Shown here: one piece after another, positions 43,204 through 52,864 of the stretch
How the letters are laid out: each line of letters opens with the position of its first letter
How positions within the stretch are numbered: position 1 is the first letter of the stretch
From: Brucella anthropi ATCC 49188
GTDB taxonomy: Bacteria; Pseudomonadota; Alphaproteobacteria; Rhizobiales; Rhizobiaceae
NCBI RefSeq assembly: GCF_000017405.1
Contig: NC_009668.1
Span: 1,390,001-1,454,000, forward strand
Reading direction: 5' to 3'
Length of the DNA stretch: 64,000 nucleotides
Position numbers and translations under genes: made by a program
The notes under the pieces: generated by a model
Database searches by the model: none
The model's input: the letters and a program-made list of their open reading frames with translations, nothing else
What the model was told of the DNA's origin: nothing

Positions 43204-45528
43204 ATGCGTATCGTGTGTATTGGAGGAGGTCCGGCCGGCCTTTATTTCGGCCTTCTGATGAAAAAACTTCATCCGGAACATGACATTACGGTCGTGGAGC
43301 GGAACCGCCCTTACGACACGTTCGGCTGGGGTGTGGTGTTTTCCGACGCGACCATGGAATCCATGAAGGTCTGGGACCCGGAAAGTGCGGCCGAAATTCA
43401 GGACGCCTTCAATCACTGGGATGATATCGAGGTGCTGTTCAAGGGCACGCGCCAGCGCACCAGCGGTCACGGCTTTGTCGGCATCGGGCGCAAGCGCCTG
43501 CTCAACATTCTTCAGCTGCGCTGCGAAGCGCTGGGCGTGAAGCTTCAGTTTGAAACCGACGTGGAAAGCGATCTCGATTTCCCGGACGCCGATCTCATCA
43601 TCGCTTCGGACGGCCTGAACTCCCGCATTCGCAATCGCTATGAGGATGTGTTCGAGCCCGACCTGATCGTGCGGCCCAATCGCTATATCTGGCTCGGCAC
43701 GGAAAAGCTGTTCGACGCCTTTACCTTCGACTTCCGCAAGACCGATCATGGCTGGTTCCAGGCGCATATCTACAAGTTCGACGACAAAACCTCGACCTTC
43801 ATCATCGAAACCACCGAGGAAGCCTATCTGGCGCATGGCCTGGACCAGATGGACCAGACAGCATCCATCGATTTCTGCGAAAAGCTGTTTGCGGAAACGC
43901 TGGAAGGCGTGCCGCTGATGACCAATGCGCGCCATATGCGCGGCTCGGCCTGGCTGAACTTCAACCGTCTGATTTGCGGAAAATGGAGCCACTTCAACGG
44001 CAATTCCCATGTGGTGCTGATGGGTGACGCAGCCCATACCGCGCATTTCGCCATCGGATCGGGCACCAAACTTGCCATCGACGACGCGATTGAACTGGCC
44101 AACCAGTTCCAGAAACTCGGTCACGGCAAGGAAGGCATTCCTGAAGTCCTGCATGCCTATGAGGAAATCCGCCGCGTCGATGTCGCACGCATTCAAAACG
44201 CTGCGCGCAATGCCATGGAATGGTTCGAGGTCGTAGGCCAGCGTTATGCCGACACGCTGGAGCCGGAACAGTTCATGTATTCCATGCTGACGCGCTCGCA
44301 GCGCATCAGCCACGAAAATCTGCGCCTGCGCGACAAGAACTGGCTGGAAGGCTATGAGCGCTGGTTTGCCCGCAAACAGGGGTTGAACGTGACGGAAGAC
44401 GAGCGTTGCCTGCCGCCGATGTTCACGCCCTATACGCTGCGTGGCGTGACGCTGCCAAACCGCATCGTCGTGTCGCCGATGGCGATGTATTCCGCGACCG
44501 ATGGCCTGATCGACGATTTCCATATGGTGCATCTGGGCAGCCGCGCCATGGGCGGCGCGGGACTGGTCTTTGCCGAAATGACCTGCGTGTCTCCTGATGC
44601 GCGGATTACGCCCGGCTGTCTCGGCATCTGGAACGATGCACAGGCCGAAGGCTGGAAGCGCGTTGTGGATTTCGTGCACAACAACAGCAATGCCAAAGTT
44701 GCCATGCAGATCGGCCATGCCGGGCGCAAAGGTGCTACCAAGCTTGCATGGGAAGGGATCGACCAGCCGCTGGAAGAGGGTTCATGGCCGCTTCTGTCCG
44801 CTTCCGCCCTTCCCTATCTCAAGCACAGCCAGACGCCAAAGGCGATGGACCGCGCCGACATGGATCGGGTGAAAGCGGACTTTGTCGCCGCCACCAAGCG
44901 CGCCGCAGAAGCTGGCGTCGATTGGCTCGAACTGCACTGTGCGCATGGCTATCTTCTGTCGAGCTTCCTCTCGCCGCTCACCAACCGGCGCGAGGATGAA
45001 TATGGCGGCGCTTACGAAAACCGTGCGCGCTATCCGCTGGAAGTCTTCCACGCAATCCGCGAAGTCTGGCCGCAGGACAAGCCGATCTCGGTTCGTCTTT
45101 CCTGCCACGACTGGTTCGAAGGCGGCAACACGCCGGAAGATGCAGCCATCTTCGCGGACATGTTCAAGGCCGCAGGTGCCGATCTGATCGACTGTTCGTC
45201 GGGTCAGGTCTGGAAGGAAGAAAAGCCGGTTTATGGCCGTCTGTTCCAGACCCCGTTCTCCGACAAGATCCGCAACGAAATCCACATTCCGACCATTGCC
45301 GTCGGTGCGATTTCGGAAGCCGATCATGCCAACTCGATCATTGCTGCCGGGCGCGCCGATCTGTGCGCCGTGGCACGCCCACATCTTGCCGATCCGTCAT
45401 GGGCGCTGCATGAGGCGGCAAAAATCGGCATCAACTCCATCGCATGGCCGAAGCAATATCGCTCCGCCAAATATCAGTATGAAGCCAATCTCGCCCGCGC
45501 CGCCACAGCGCCGCAAGGCGCGAAGTAA
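43204..45528 (+). CDS. 2-aminobenzoyl-CoA monooxygenase/reductase-type fused flavoenzyme
   Basis: A 774-residue fusion. Residues 1 to about 385 form a group A FAD monooxygenase ([10 protein letters not shown] at 7-16, then [22 protein letters not shown] near 278). Residues from about 398 form an old-yellow-enzyme-type NADH reductase ([45 protein letters not shown]). This is the arrangement of 2-aminobenzoyl-CoA monooxygenase/reductase from Azoarcus evansii, which hydroxylates and then reduces the ring without dioxygenase cleavage; salicylyl-CoA 5-hydroxylases share the first half only. It heads the beta-oxidation-like operon. A GAAAGGGAA ribosome site precedes the ATG. Confidence 0.88.
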   Translation: MRIVCIGGGPAGLYFGLLMKKLHPEHDITVVERNRPYDTFGWGVVFSDATMESMKVWDPESAAEIQDAFNHWDDIEVLFKGTRQRTSGHGFVGIGRKRLLNILQLRCEALGVKLQFETDVESDLDFPDADLIIASDGLNSRIRNRYEDVFEPDLIVRPNRYIWLGTEKLFDAFTFDFRKTDHGWFQAHIYKFDDKTSTFIIETTEEAYLAHGLDQMDQTASIDFCEKLFAETLEGVPLMTNARHMRGSAWLNFNRLICGKWSHFNGNSHVVLMGDAAHTAHFAIGSGTKLAIDDAIELANQFQKLGHGKEGIPEVLHAYEEIRRVDVARIQNAARNAMEWFEVVGQRYADTLEPEQFMYSMLTRSQRISHENLRLRDKNWLEGYERWFARKQGLNVTEDERCLPPMFTPYTLRGVTLPNRIVVSPMAMYSATDGLIDDFHMVHLGSRAMGGAGLVFAEMTCVSPDARITPGCLGIWNDAQAEGWKRVVDFVHNNSNAKVAMQIGHAGRKGATKLAWEGIDQPLEEGSWPLLSASALPYLKHSQTPKAMDRADMDRVKADFVAATKRAAEAGVDWLELHCAHGYLLSSFLSPLTNRREDEYGGAYENRARYPLEVFHAIREVWPQDKPISVRLSCHDWFEGGNTPEDAAIFADMFKAAGADLIDCSSGQVWKEEKPVYGRLFQTPFSDKIRNEIHIPTIAVGAISEADHANSIIAAGRADLCAVARPHLADPSWALHEAAKIGINSIAWPKQYRSAKYQYEANLARAATAPQGAK

Positions 45529-45540
45529 CGGGAGATTGCG

Positions 45541-46341
45541 ATGAACGATGCCGCTGTTGGCCTTGCCCTTTCCGGCAAGCATGCGCTGGTCACCGGCGCC
45601 GGTAGCGGCATCGGCGCCGCGATCGCCGTTGGCCTTGCGCGCGCCGGGGCGAATGTGACCCTGGCGGGTCGCCGCCGCGAACCGCTGGAAGCAACCGCCG
45701 CCCTTCTGGACTGGCAGCGATGCTTCATTGCCGATGGTTTCGATGTGACCAACCGCGAAGCCATTGCAACCGGGCTGGACAGCGCGCGCGCCGCTTTCGG
45801 ACCGGTCAGCATTCTTATTAATAATGCAGGGGAAGCGCCGAGCGCACCTTTCGAGAAAACCAGTCTCGATATGTGGAGCCGCGTTCTCGATGTCGATCTG
45901 ACCGGCGTGTTCAATGTAACGCAGGCCACCCTTGACGACATCAAGGCGGGCGGCAAAGGCGGGCGCATCATCAATATCGCCTCCACGGCGGGCCTGAGCG
46001 GTTATTCCTATGTCTCGGCCTATTGCGCCGCAAAGCACGGGGTCGTCGGGTTGACCCGCGCGCTGGCGTTGGAACTCGCCCGCAAGGGCGTGACCGTCAA
46101 CGCCGTTTGCCCCGGCTTCACCGATACGCCGATCATTTCCCGCTCGATTGCGGCCATTGTCGCCAAGACCGGGCGGTCGGAGGAAGATGTGCTGGCGGAA
46201 TTTGTCAAGGCGAACCCGCAGGGACGCCTGATACAGCCGGAAGAAGTGGCTGAAACCGTGCTGTGGCTCACATCGCCCAGCGCGCAATCGATAACTGGAC
46301 AGGCGATTGCAATCGCCGGTGGGGAGGTAATGGCAGGATGA
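45541..46341 (+). CDS. Short-chain dehydrogenase/reductase of the CoA-ester pathway
   Basis: A 266-residue SDR with cofactor motif TGAGSGIG (about residues 19-26), NNAG near 97, and the catalytic Ser-Tyr-Lys set ([10 protein letters not shown]). It lies 12 bases after the fused flavoenzyme and shares an ATGA with the next gene. It would oxidise or reduce a hydroxy/oxo group on the alicyclic CoA ester made from 2-aminobenzoyl-CoA. IacE, an SDR in indole-acetate degradation, is another possible analogue. Confidence 0.84.
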   Translation: MNDAAVGLALSGKHALVTGAGSGIGAAIAVGLARAGANVTLAGRRREPLEATAALLDWQRCFIADGFDVTNREAIATGLDSARAAFGPVSILINNAGEAPSAPFEKTSLDMWSRVLDVDLTGVFNVTQATLDDIKAGGKGGRIINIASTAGLSGYSYVSAYCAAKHGVVGLTRALALELARKGVTVNAVCPGFTDTPIISRSIAAIVAKTGRSEEDVLAEFVKANPQGRLIQPEEVAETVLWLTSPSAQSITGQAIAIAGGEVMAG

Positions 46342-47189
46342 ACGACGGCACAATTTCGATGGCGAGCAATCTGAAGCCTTTCAAGGATTATCAGGCGACG
46401 CATTTTCTATGGCAGACGAGCGAAGACGGTCGCGTTGCCACGCTGACCCTGAACCGCCCGGACCGGAAAAATCCGCTGACGTTTGAAAGCTATGCCGAGC
46501 TGCGCGACCTGTTTCGCAATCTCGTCTATGCCTCCGACGTGCGCACCATCGTCCTGACCGGCGCTGGAGGAAACTTCTCGTCGGGCGGCGATGTTTTCGA
46601 GATCATCGAACCGCTGACCCATATGACGATGCCAGATCTTCTGGCTTTCACGCGCATGACCGGCGATGTCGTCAAGGCCATGCGCAAATGTCCGCAGCAG
46701 ATCATTGCCGCCGTTGACGGCATTTGCGCCGGTGCTGGCGCTATTCTCGCCATGGCATCGGATTTGCGCATCGCCACGCCGGAAGCCAAGACGGCCTTCC
46801 TCTTCACCCGCGTCGGCCTTGCTGGCGCCGATATGGGCGCATGCGGCATTCTCCCGCGACTGATCGGTCAGGGCCGCGCGTCGGAACTTCTTTATACCGG
46901 ACGTTTCATGAGTGCTGACGAAGGCGAGCGCTGGGGCTTCTTCAACGCGCTACATCCGCAAGGCGATCTTTCGGGTAAGGCCGAAGCGCTGGCGCGTAGT
47001 ATTGCCGACGGTCCATGGTTCGCGCATGGCATGACCAAAACCATGCTCAATCAGGAATGGGCGATGGGCATTGAAGAGCTGGTGGAATCGGAAGCGCAAG
47101 CACAGGCGATCTGCATGGCAACGCAGGATTTCCGCCGTGCCTTCGAGGCTTTCGCAGCCAAGCAGAAGCCCGTTTTCGAGGGGAACTGA
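46338..47189 (+). CDS. Enoyl-CoA hydratase/isomerase family protein
   Basis: A 283-residue crotonase-fold enzyme with the oxyanion segments [12 protein letters not shown] and [20 protein letters not shown]. The usual catalytic glutamate region reads [13 protein letters not shown], differing from standard hydratases, so a ring-opening hydrolase or lyase role on the cyclic CoA ester is possible. Translation is coupled to the SDR (start ATG 46338 overlaps its stop). It precedes the acyl-CoA dehydrogenase by 2 bases. Confidence 0.82.
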   Translation: MNDGTISMASNLKPFKDYQATHFLWQTSEDGRVATLTLNRPDRKNPLTFESYAELRDLFRNLVYASDVRTIVLTGAGGNFSSGGDVFEIIEPLTHMTMPDLLAFTRMTGDVVKAMRKCPQQIIAAVDGICAGAGAILAMASDLRIATPEAKTAFLFTRVGLAGADMGACGILPRLIGQGRASELLYTGRFMSADEGERWGFFNALHPQGDLSGKAEALARSIADGPWFAHGMTKTMLNQEWAMGIEELVESEAQAQAICMATQDFRRAFEAFAAKQKPVFEGN

Positions 47190-47191
47190 CG

Positions 47192-48367
47192 ATGGATAGT
47201 TCCGCAGCAAAACCGCTGACGCGGGAGCATCTCGACTGGCCGTTTTTTGGAAGCGCCCATGCCGACTGGGCCGCAAAACTGGATGCCTTCGCGGCAAGCC
47301 CGGCGCTGGCCGGTGTCGACCACAGCGACACGGACAATGCCTGCCGCGCGCTGGTGAAGGCACTCGGCCAAGCCGGGCTGCTGGAAGCAGCAGTCAGCCT
47401 GACGGGCGGCGAAGGTATAGATTCCCGCAAGCTTTGCATTGCCCGCGAGACACTGGCCTATCATGACGGTCTCGCTGATTTCGCTTTTGCCATGCAGGGC
47501 CTTGGCACCGGTGCGATCAGCCTCACGGCATCGGACGAACTCAAGCAGACCGTGCTGCCGAAAGTGGCAAGCGGCGAATGGATTTCGGCCTTTGCCCTGT
47601 CGGAAAAACTGGCGGGGTCCGACGTGGCGGCGATGAGCTGCGCCGCCAGAGCCGACGGCGATGATTATGTGCTCGACGGTGAAAAGACCTGGATTTCCAA
47701 TGGCGGCATCGCCGATGTCTACACCGTCTTTGCCCGCACGGGCGAGGCACCGGGAACACGGGGCATTTCCGCCTTTGTGGTTTTCGCTACCGATCCCGGC
47801 TTTTCCATCGCAGAACGCATTGATGTGATCGCGCCGCATCCGCTCGCCACGATCCGCTTCGACAATTGCCGCATCCAGGCCTCGCGTCGCCTCGGTGCGC
47901 CGGGCGAAGGTTTCAAGATCGCCATGCGCACGCTCGATATTTTCCGCGCATCGGTTGCGGCGGCGGCACTTGGCTTTGCGCGCCGTGCAGCCAGCGAGGC
48001 GCTGTCCCATGCGCAGTCGCGCCCGATGTTCAGCGGCGCTTTGGCCGACTTGCAGCTGACACAAGCCACGCTCGGCGACATGGCGACCGATATCGACGCC
48101 GCAGCACTTCTGACCTATCGCGCCGCATGGCGGCGCGACGTTCAGAAGCTGAACACCACCAAGGAAGCCGCGATGGCCAAGATGGTTGCGACGGAAAACG
48201 CCCAGCAAACCATCGACAAGGCCGTGCAGATGTTTGGCGGTCGCGGCGTGAAAAGCGGCGAAATCGCCGAGCGGCTTTATCGCGAGATACGCGCACTTCG
48301 CATCTATGAGGGCGCAACGGAAGTGCAGAAACTCATTATCGCGCGCGAACTGCTGAAGGCCAACTAA
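47192..48367 (+). CDS. Acyl-CoA dehydrogenase family protein
   Basis: A 391-residue flavoprotein dehydrogenase: [16 protein letters not shown] in the FAD-binding middle domain and the C-terminal [18 protein letters not shown]. Unlike the protein at 33161 it looks like a true dehydrogenase. It would introduce a double bond into the alicyclic or opened CoA intermediate. It starts 2 bases after the hydratase and belongs to the same operon. Confidence 0.86.
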   Translation: MDSSAAKPLTREHLDWPFFGSAHADWAAKLDAFAASPALAGVDHSDTDNACRALVKALGQAGLLEAAVSLTGGEGIDSRKLCIARETLAYHDGLADFAFAMQGLGTGAISLTASDELKQTVLPKVASGEWISAFALSEKLAGSDVAAMSCAARADGDDYVLDGEKTWISNGGIADVYTVFARTGEAPGTRGISAFVVFATDPGFSIAERIDVIAPHPLATIRFDNCRIQASRRLGAPGEGFKIAMRTLDIFRASVAAAALGFARRAASEALSHAQSRPMFSGALADLQLTQATLGDMATDIDAAALLTYRAAWRRDVQKLNTTKEAAMAKMVATENAQQTIDKAVQMFGGRGVKSGEIAERLYREIRALRIYEGATEVQKLIIARELLKAN

Positions 48368-48400
48368 GCCTTTCCCGCACGTATTTTCTGGAGACACAAC

Positions 48401-48796
48401 ATGCATAAGACACTTCAGCCGCAAGGCTGGGCCCGCCCCATCGGATATGCCAATGGCGTTGAAGCGCGTGGGCGCACCGTCTATATCGGCGGCCAGATCG
48501 GCTGGAACGAACAGCAACAGTTCGAGACCGACGATTTTGTCGAGCAGACCGAGCAGACATTGAAGAACATTGTCGCCATTCTGGCGGAAGCTGGCGGCAG
48601 GCCGGAGCATATCGCCTCCATGACGTGGTACTTCACCGACAAGGCGGAATATAACGCCAATCTGAAAGGCATCGGTCGCGCCTATCGCGATGTGATCGGC
48701 AAGCACTTCCCCGCCATGGCGGCGGTGCAGGTGGTCGCGCTGGTCGAAGATCGGGCCAAGATCGAAATACAGGCTTTTGCCGTAATACCGGACTGA
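48401..48796 (+). CDS. RidA-family enamine/imine deaminase
   Basis: A 131-residue RidA/YjgF protein, which hydrolyses reactive enamines and imines, releasing ammonia. The barrel pattern is intact (VYIGGQIGW, FTDKAEYNANLKGIGRAYRDV), but the substrate-carboxylate-binding arginine expected in the PARSxVEV motif is replaced: the sequence reads PAMAAVQV, with M106 at that place. A free amino acid-derived enamine is then unlikely, which suits an enamine CoA ester such as the product of the fused flavoenzyme. The gene is embedded in the operon, so a pathway role in deamination is likely. Confidence 0.84.
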   Translation: MHKTLQPQGWARPIGYANGVEARGRTVYIGGQIGWNEQQQFETDDFVEQTEQTLKNIVAILAEAGGRPEHIASMTWYFTDKAEYNANLKGIGRAYRDVIGKHFPAMAAVQVVALVEDRAKIEIQAFAVIPD

Positions 48797-48803
48797 GACC
48801 ACC

Positions 48804-50783
48804 ATGGCCGATAGACGCGAATTCTCCCCCGTTGTGACAGGCATGGTTGTCGATGGCATTCTTGTCGTCACGATCGACAACCCGCCGGTCAATGCCACCT
48901 CTGCCGAGGTGCGCAAAGGGCTTGCCGCAGCCATTCACCATGCTTCCGCAACAGCTGCGATCCGGGCGACCGTGCTGAGCGGCGCAGGCAAGATCTTCAT
49001 CGGTGGGGCGGACATTCGCGAATTCGGCAAACCGCCGGTTGAACCGACATTGCCGGATGTCATCACGATCATCGAAAGCGCCGACAAACCCGTGGTGGCC
49101 GCAATCAACGGCCCCGCTTTGGGCGGCGGGCTTGAAGTAGCACTTGCGGCTCACGCCCGCATCGCATCGACCAGCGCCTCCTTTGCCTTGCCGGAAGTCA
49201 AGCTTGGGATCGTGCCCGGCGCTGGCGGCACGCAGCGCCTGCCCCGATTGATCGGGCCGCTCGCAGCACTGGACATGATCGCCACGGGACGCCAGATTGC
49301 CCCGGACGAAGCGCAGCAACTGGGCCTGATCGACCGGATATCGAGCGGCGATCTTGTGGCCGACGCCGTTGAGCTTGCCAAAGCGCTAGTCGGCACGTCC
49401 TTGCGCCGGACCGGCGATCTACCCGTTACCGCACCCGATGCCGCCACCTTTGAACAGGCCAAAGCCAAGATACTGAAGAAAGCGCGCGGCGCGACCGCGC
49501 CCATTGAAGCGGCAAGGCTCGTTCAACTCTCGACAACGACCGCGATTGCCGAAGGTCTGGCTGAAGAACGCACAACCTTCATCCGTCTGCGCGACAGCGA
49601 AGAGGCAGCCGCCTTGCGGCATCTTTTCTTTGCCGAACGCGCCGCTGGAAAAGTCGAAGGCATGGAGGCAAAACCTCTGGCGCTTTCGACCATCGGCATT
49701 GCCGGGACCGGCCTGATGGGATCAGGCATTGCCGTCGCCAGCCTTGCCGCTGGCTACACGGTTATCGGCTATGAAACGACCGCGGAAGCAGCTGCCAAAG
49801 GCCATGCGCGGATTACTGATATGATCCAGAAAGCCGTCGATACCGGCAGGCTTTCCACCGAAGCCGCAGACGCGCAACGCTCAAAGCTCTCCGTCAGTGC
49901 CGATATGGCTGCGCTTGCCGATGCCGATCTCGTCATCGAAGCCGTCTTCGATGATTTCACCGTCAAGGCATCGCTGTTCCGCGAGCTCGACGCTTTACTG
50001 CCTCCGGCAACCATACTGGCAACCAATACCAGCTATCTCAATCCGGATGAACTGGCCGCCGTTACGAACCGCACCGACCGGGTGCTGGGCCTGCATTTCT
50101 TCTCGCCAGCCAATATCATGCGGCTCCTGGAAGTGGTGCGGTGCGCGGAAACCTCCGACGAGACGCTTGCAACGGGTATCGCCTTTGCCCGCAAAATCAA
50201 GAAGCTGTCCATCGTCACCGGTGTCTGTGAAGGATTCATCGGCAACCGGATGTTTTCGGCCTATCGCACGGAAGCAGAGAAAATGCTGGCTGAAGGCGCC
50301 TATCCCGAAGATATTGATCGTGCCATGGAAGCCTATGGCTTTCCGATGGGACTCTTCGCGGTTTACGACATGGCCGGCCTGGAAATTGCCTGGGCGCGGC
50401 GCAAGAGAGCGGCGGCAAGCCGCGATCCGAACCTTCCCTATTTCGACGTTGCCGATAAATTATGCGAAGCCGGGCGTTTTGGCCGCAAAGCCGGTCTCGG
50501 CTGGTATCGCTATGCGGACGGTGTCCGCACAAACGACCCCGACGTCCACGCGCTGATCGACGATTACCGCGCGCGCAACGCCATTGTTCCTCGCAGTTTC
50601 AGCGATGAAGCGATCATGCAGCGCCTGCTCGCCGCCATGGCGCATGAAGGGCAAGCCCTGCTTGAAGAAGGCATTGTGCGCCATTCCGACGACATTGATC
50701 TCGTTCTGGTCAATGGCTACGGCTTTCCCTCGATCAAGGGCGGCCCCATGTTCGCGACACGCCAGACTGGAGAAACCCGATGA
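48804..50783 (+). CDS. Fused enoyl-CoA hydratase / 3-hydroxyacyl-CoA dehydrogenase
   Basis: A 659-residue FadJ-like fusion. The N-terminal crotonase domain (about residues 15-190, with GPALGGGLEVALAAHARIA and GAGGTQRLPRLIG) is followed by a linker and an NAD-binding dehydrogenase domain starting near 295 (IGIAGTGLMGSGIAVASLAAGY) and a C-terminal half duplicated domain (GRKAGLGWYRY). It would hydrate and oxidise the ring-opened CoA ester. Its stop overlaps the thiolase start (ATGA). It is distinct from the housekeeping-like copy at 61280. Confidence 0.87.
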   Translation: MADRREFSPVVTGMVVDGILVVTIDNPPVNATSAEVRKGLAAAIHHASATAAIRATVLSGAGKIFIGGADIREFGKPPVEPTLPDVITIIESADKPVVAAINGPALGGGLEVALAAHARIASTSASFALPEVKLGIVPGAGGTQRLPRLIGPLAALDMIATGRQIAPDEAQQLGLIDRISSGDLVADAVELAKALVGTSLRRTGDLPVTAPDAATFEQAKAKILKKARGATAPIEAARLVQLSTTTAIAEGLAEERTTFIRLRDSEEAAALRHLFFAERAAGKVEGMEAKPLALSTIGIAGTGLMGSGIAVASLAAGYTVIGYETTAEAAAKGHARITDMIQKAVDTGRLSTEAADAQRSKLSVSADMAALADADLVIEAVFDDFTVKASLFRELDALLPPATILATNTSYLNPDELAAVTNRTDRVLGLHFFSPANIMRLLEVVRCAETSDETLATGIAFARKIKKLSIVTGVCEGFIGNRMFSAYRTEAEKMLAEGAYPEDIDRAMEAYGFPMGLFAVYDMAGLEIAWARRKRAAASRDPNLPYFDVADKLCEAGRFGRKAGLGWYRYADGVRTNDPDVHALIDDYRARNAIVPRSFSDEAIMQRLLAAMAHEGQALLEEGIVRHSDDIDLVLVNGYGFPSIKGGPMFATRQTGETR

Positions 50784-51985
50784 CAGAAGCTTTCATCTGC
50801 GACTACATCCGCACCCCCATCGGACGTTTTGGCGGGGCGTTGTCCAGCATCCGCACGGACGATCTTGCCGCTATTCCGCTCAAAGCACTGGTCGAGCGCA
50901 ATCCGGCACTGGATTGCGAGGCGATTGAGGACGTGATTTTCGGCTGCGCCAATCAGGCAGGGGAAGATAACCGCAATGTTGCGCGCATGGCGGCACTGCT
51001 TGCTGGTTATCCCGTTACCGCCACCGGTACGACGATCAACAGGCTTTGCGGTTCCGGGATGGACGCCGTGCTTGCCGCCGCGCGCGCCATTCGTGCAGGC
51101 GAAGCAGAACTTATGATTGCGGGTGGTGTGGAAAGCATGAGCCGCGCGCCCTTTGTTTTACCTAAGGCAGACAGCCCGTTCTCCCGCCGCGCAGAAATTC
51201 ACGATACGACAATTGGCTGGCGTTTCGTCAATCCGGTGATGAAAGCTCAATACGGCATCGACTCCATGCCGGAGACCGGGGATCACGTGGCTGTCGATTA
51301 CGCGGTCACACGCGCCGATCAGGATGAATTCGCCTCGCGAAGCCAGAAGAAGGCTGCTGCAGCACAAAGCAACGGCCGACTGGCGCAAGAAATAACGCCC
51401 GTTTCCATTCCTCAGCGCAAGGGTGATCCCGTGGTCGTCGGTGCTGACGAACATCCGCGCGAAACCACGCTGGACGCACTGGCCAAACTGAAACCAATCA
51501 ACCGGCTGGAAGGTGCCACGGTTACAGCTGGGAATGCGTCGGGCGTCAACGATGGAGCGGCAGCGCTCATCATTGCTTCGGAAGCCGCTGCCCGCAAGTT
51601 CGGCCTCACGCCTGTTGCTCGAGTTCTGGGTGGTGCTACGGCAGGAGTTCCTCCACGCATCATGGGTATCGGCCCAGCGCCAGCCAGCCAGAAATTGATG
51701 GCACGGCTGGGAATGAAGCAGGAGCAGTTCGATATAATCGAACTGAATGAAGCCTTCGCCAGCCAGGGATTGGCCACGTTACGTCTTCTTGGAATTGCCG
51801 ACGACGACATCCGCGTCAATCCGAATGGCGGTGCCATCGCTCTCGGACATCCGCTCGGCATGTCCGGAGCCCGTATCACCGGCACGGCAGCACTGGAATT
51901 GAAACTTGGCGGCGGTCGCTTTGCGCTCGCCACTATGTGCATCGGTGTGGGGCAAGGTATCGCCATCGCGCTTGAAAGGGTTTAA
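50780..51985 (+). CDS. Acetyl-CoA C-acyltransferase (thiolase), beta-ketoadipyl-type
   Basis: A 401-residue thiolase with nucleophilic Cys in INRLCGSGMDAV (about residue 91), the NEAFASQ motif, GGAIALGHPLGMSGAR and the second Cys in ATMCIGVGQG. The pattern AFICDYIRTPIGRFGGALSS is that of PcaF/PaaJ beta-ketoadipyl-CoA thiolases. It is the last gene of the operon and would release acetyl-CoA from the beta-ketoacyl-CoA, completing the route from 2-aminobenzoyl-CoA. Confidence 0.88.
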   Translation: MTEAFICDYIRTPIGRFGGALSSIRTDDLAAIPLKALVERNPALDCEAIEDVIFGCANQAGEDNRNVARMAALLAGYPVTATGTTINRLCGSGMDAVLAAARAIRAGEAELMIAGGVESMSRAPFVLPKADSPFSRRAEIHDTTIGWRFVNPVMKAQYGIDSMPETGDHVAVDYAVTRADQDEFASRSQKKAAAAQSNGRLAQEITPVSIPQRKGDPVVVGADEHPRETTLDALAKLKPINRLEGATVTAGNASGVNDGAAALIIASEAAARKFGLTPVARVLGGATAGVPPRIMGIGPAPASQKLMARLGMKQEQFDIIELNEAFASQGLATLRLLGIADDDIRVNPNGGAIALGHPLGMSGARITGTAALELKLGGGRFALATMCIGVGQGIAIALERV

Positions 51986-52052
51986 CGTCCATCGCAACGA
52001 TCAGCCCTTTAGAGCGCGTCAGTCTGCGATCAAGGCAAGCGTATCTCGATGC

Positions 52053-52745
52053 CTAACAAAGTTTCTGCAAAAGCCGTTGCGTTGCTTCAATGTCCTGGAT
52101 CATCAGGCTGCCCGCTTTTTTTGCGTCGCCGGCACGAATGGCATCCAGCATTTCGTAATGATAGGCTGAATAAGGATGGATAATACCCTGGTCCACTTGC
52201 TGACGGACATGATTGGAAAGAAGGCGCATATAGGGTCCAAGTCGCAGCCACAGCGTTTCAATCATCTGGGGTAATGTTTCCGATCCCGATAGTTCGTAGA
52301 TCGTGAAATGAAACTCCTGGTTCTTGCGCAGCATCTCATAGATCTTGCCTTCTTGACCGAGAGCTTCATGCTCCCGCGCGAGCGTCAGACAGCGGTCAAT
52401 ATCGGCAGCCGTCATCCGCGGCGTCGCAAGTTCGGTGGCAAGCCCCTCGAGAGCAACGCGGACCCGACAAATGTCATCCAGCCGTGTCCGCGAAATATCA
52501 GGCACACGTGCCGATCCATTGCGGGCGATTTCCAGTCCGTTCTCCGCCGCCAGCCGTCGCAGCGCCTCACGTACGGGCATATGGCTTGTGCCGAACTCCT
52601 CGGCAAGTGAAGCGATCGTCACCGCCTGCGACGGCTCGAATGAGCCCCACATCAAAGCCTGGCGAAGCTGTTGGTAGACACCGTCCTGCACAGTTACGCG
52701 CGAGGATACCTTCAACAGACGGGTTTCACCGATCATTTGCTTCAA
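52053..52745 (-). CDS. GntR-family regulator, FCD subgroup
   Basis: A 230-residue GntR regulator: winged helix at about residues 15-75 (LRQALMWGSFEPSQAVTIASLAEEFGTSHMPVREALRRLAAENGLE, typical) and the all-helical FCD effector domain with metal-binding histidines (REHEALG, FHFTIYE, HPYSAYHYEMLDAI). It converges on the thiolase gene and lies downstream of a minus-strand amino-acid transport and aminotransferase group, which it probably controls. Palindromic TTTGATCAAA-like sites occur upstream of those genes. Confidence 0.86.
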   Translation of the reverse strand: MKQMIGETRLLKVSSRVTVQDGVYQQLRQALMWGSFEPSQAVTIASLAEEFGTSHMPVREALRRLAAENGLEIARNGSARVPDISRTRLDDICRVRVALEGLATELATPRMTAADIDRCLTLAREHEALGQEGKIYEMLRKNQEFHFTIYELSGSETLPQMIETLWLRLGPYMRLLSNHVRQQVDQGIIHPYSAYHYEMLDAIRAGDAKKAGSLMIQDIEATQRLLQKLC

Positions 52746-52864
52746 ATCCCTTGTCTCCGTGTTCCTCAGTTATAGCATTTTACCACCCGATAGGATCACC
52801 GGGTGTCGCATAAATACGGTGAAAACAACAGGTTCGAGCAGAAGTCAGCATGGAACCAAAAGGT

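Noticed and set aside
43114..44718. 534-codon minus-strand frame opposite the fused flavoenzyme
   Set aside because: Shadow of a GC-rich gene with a clear two-domain structure on the plus strand.
47051..48934. 627-codon minus-strand frame opposite the acyl-CoA dehydrogenase and RidA genes
   Set aside because: Antisense shadow; both plus-strand genes have intact family motifs and tight operon spacing.
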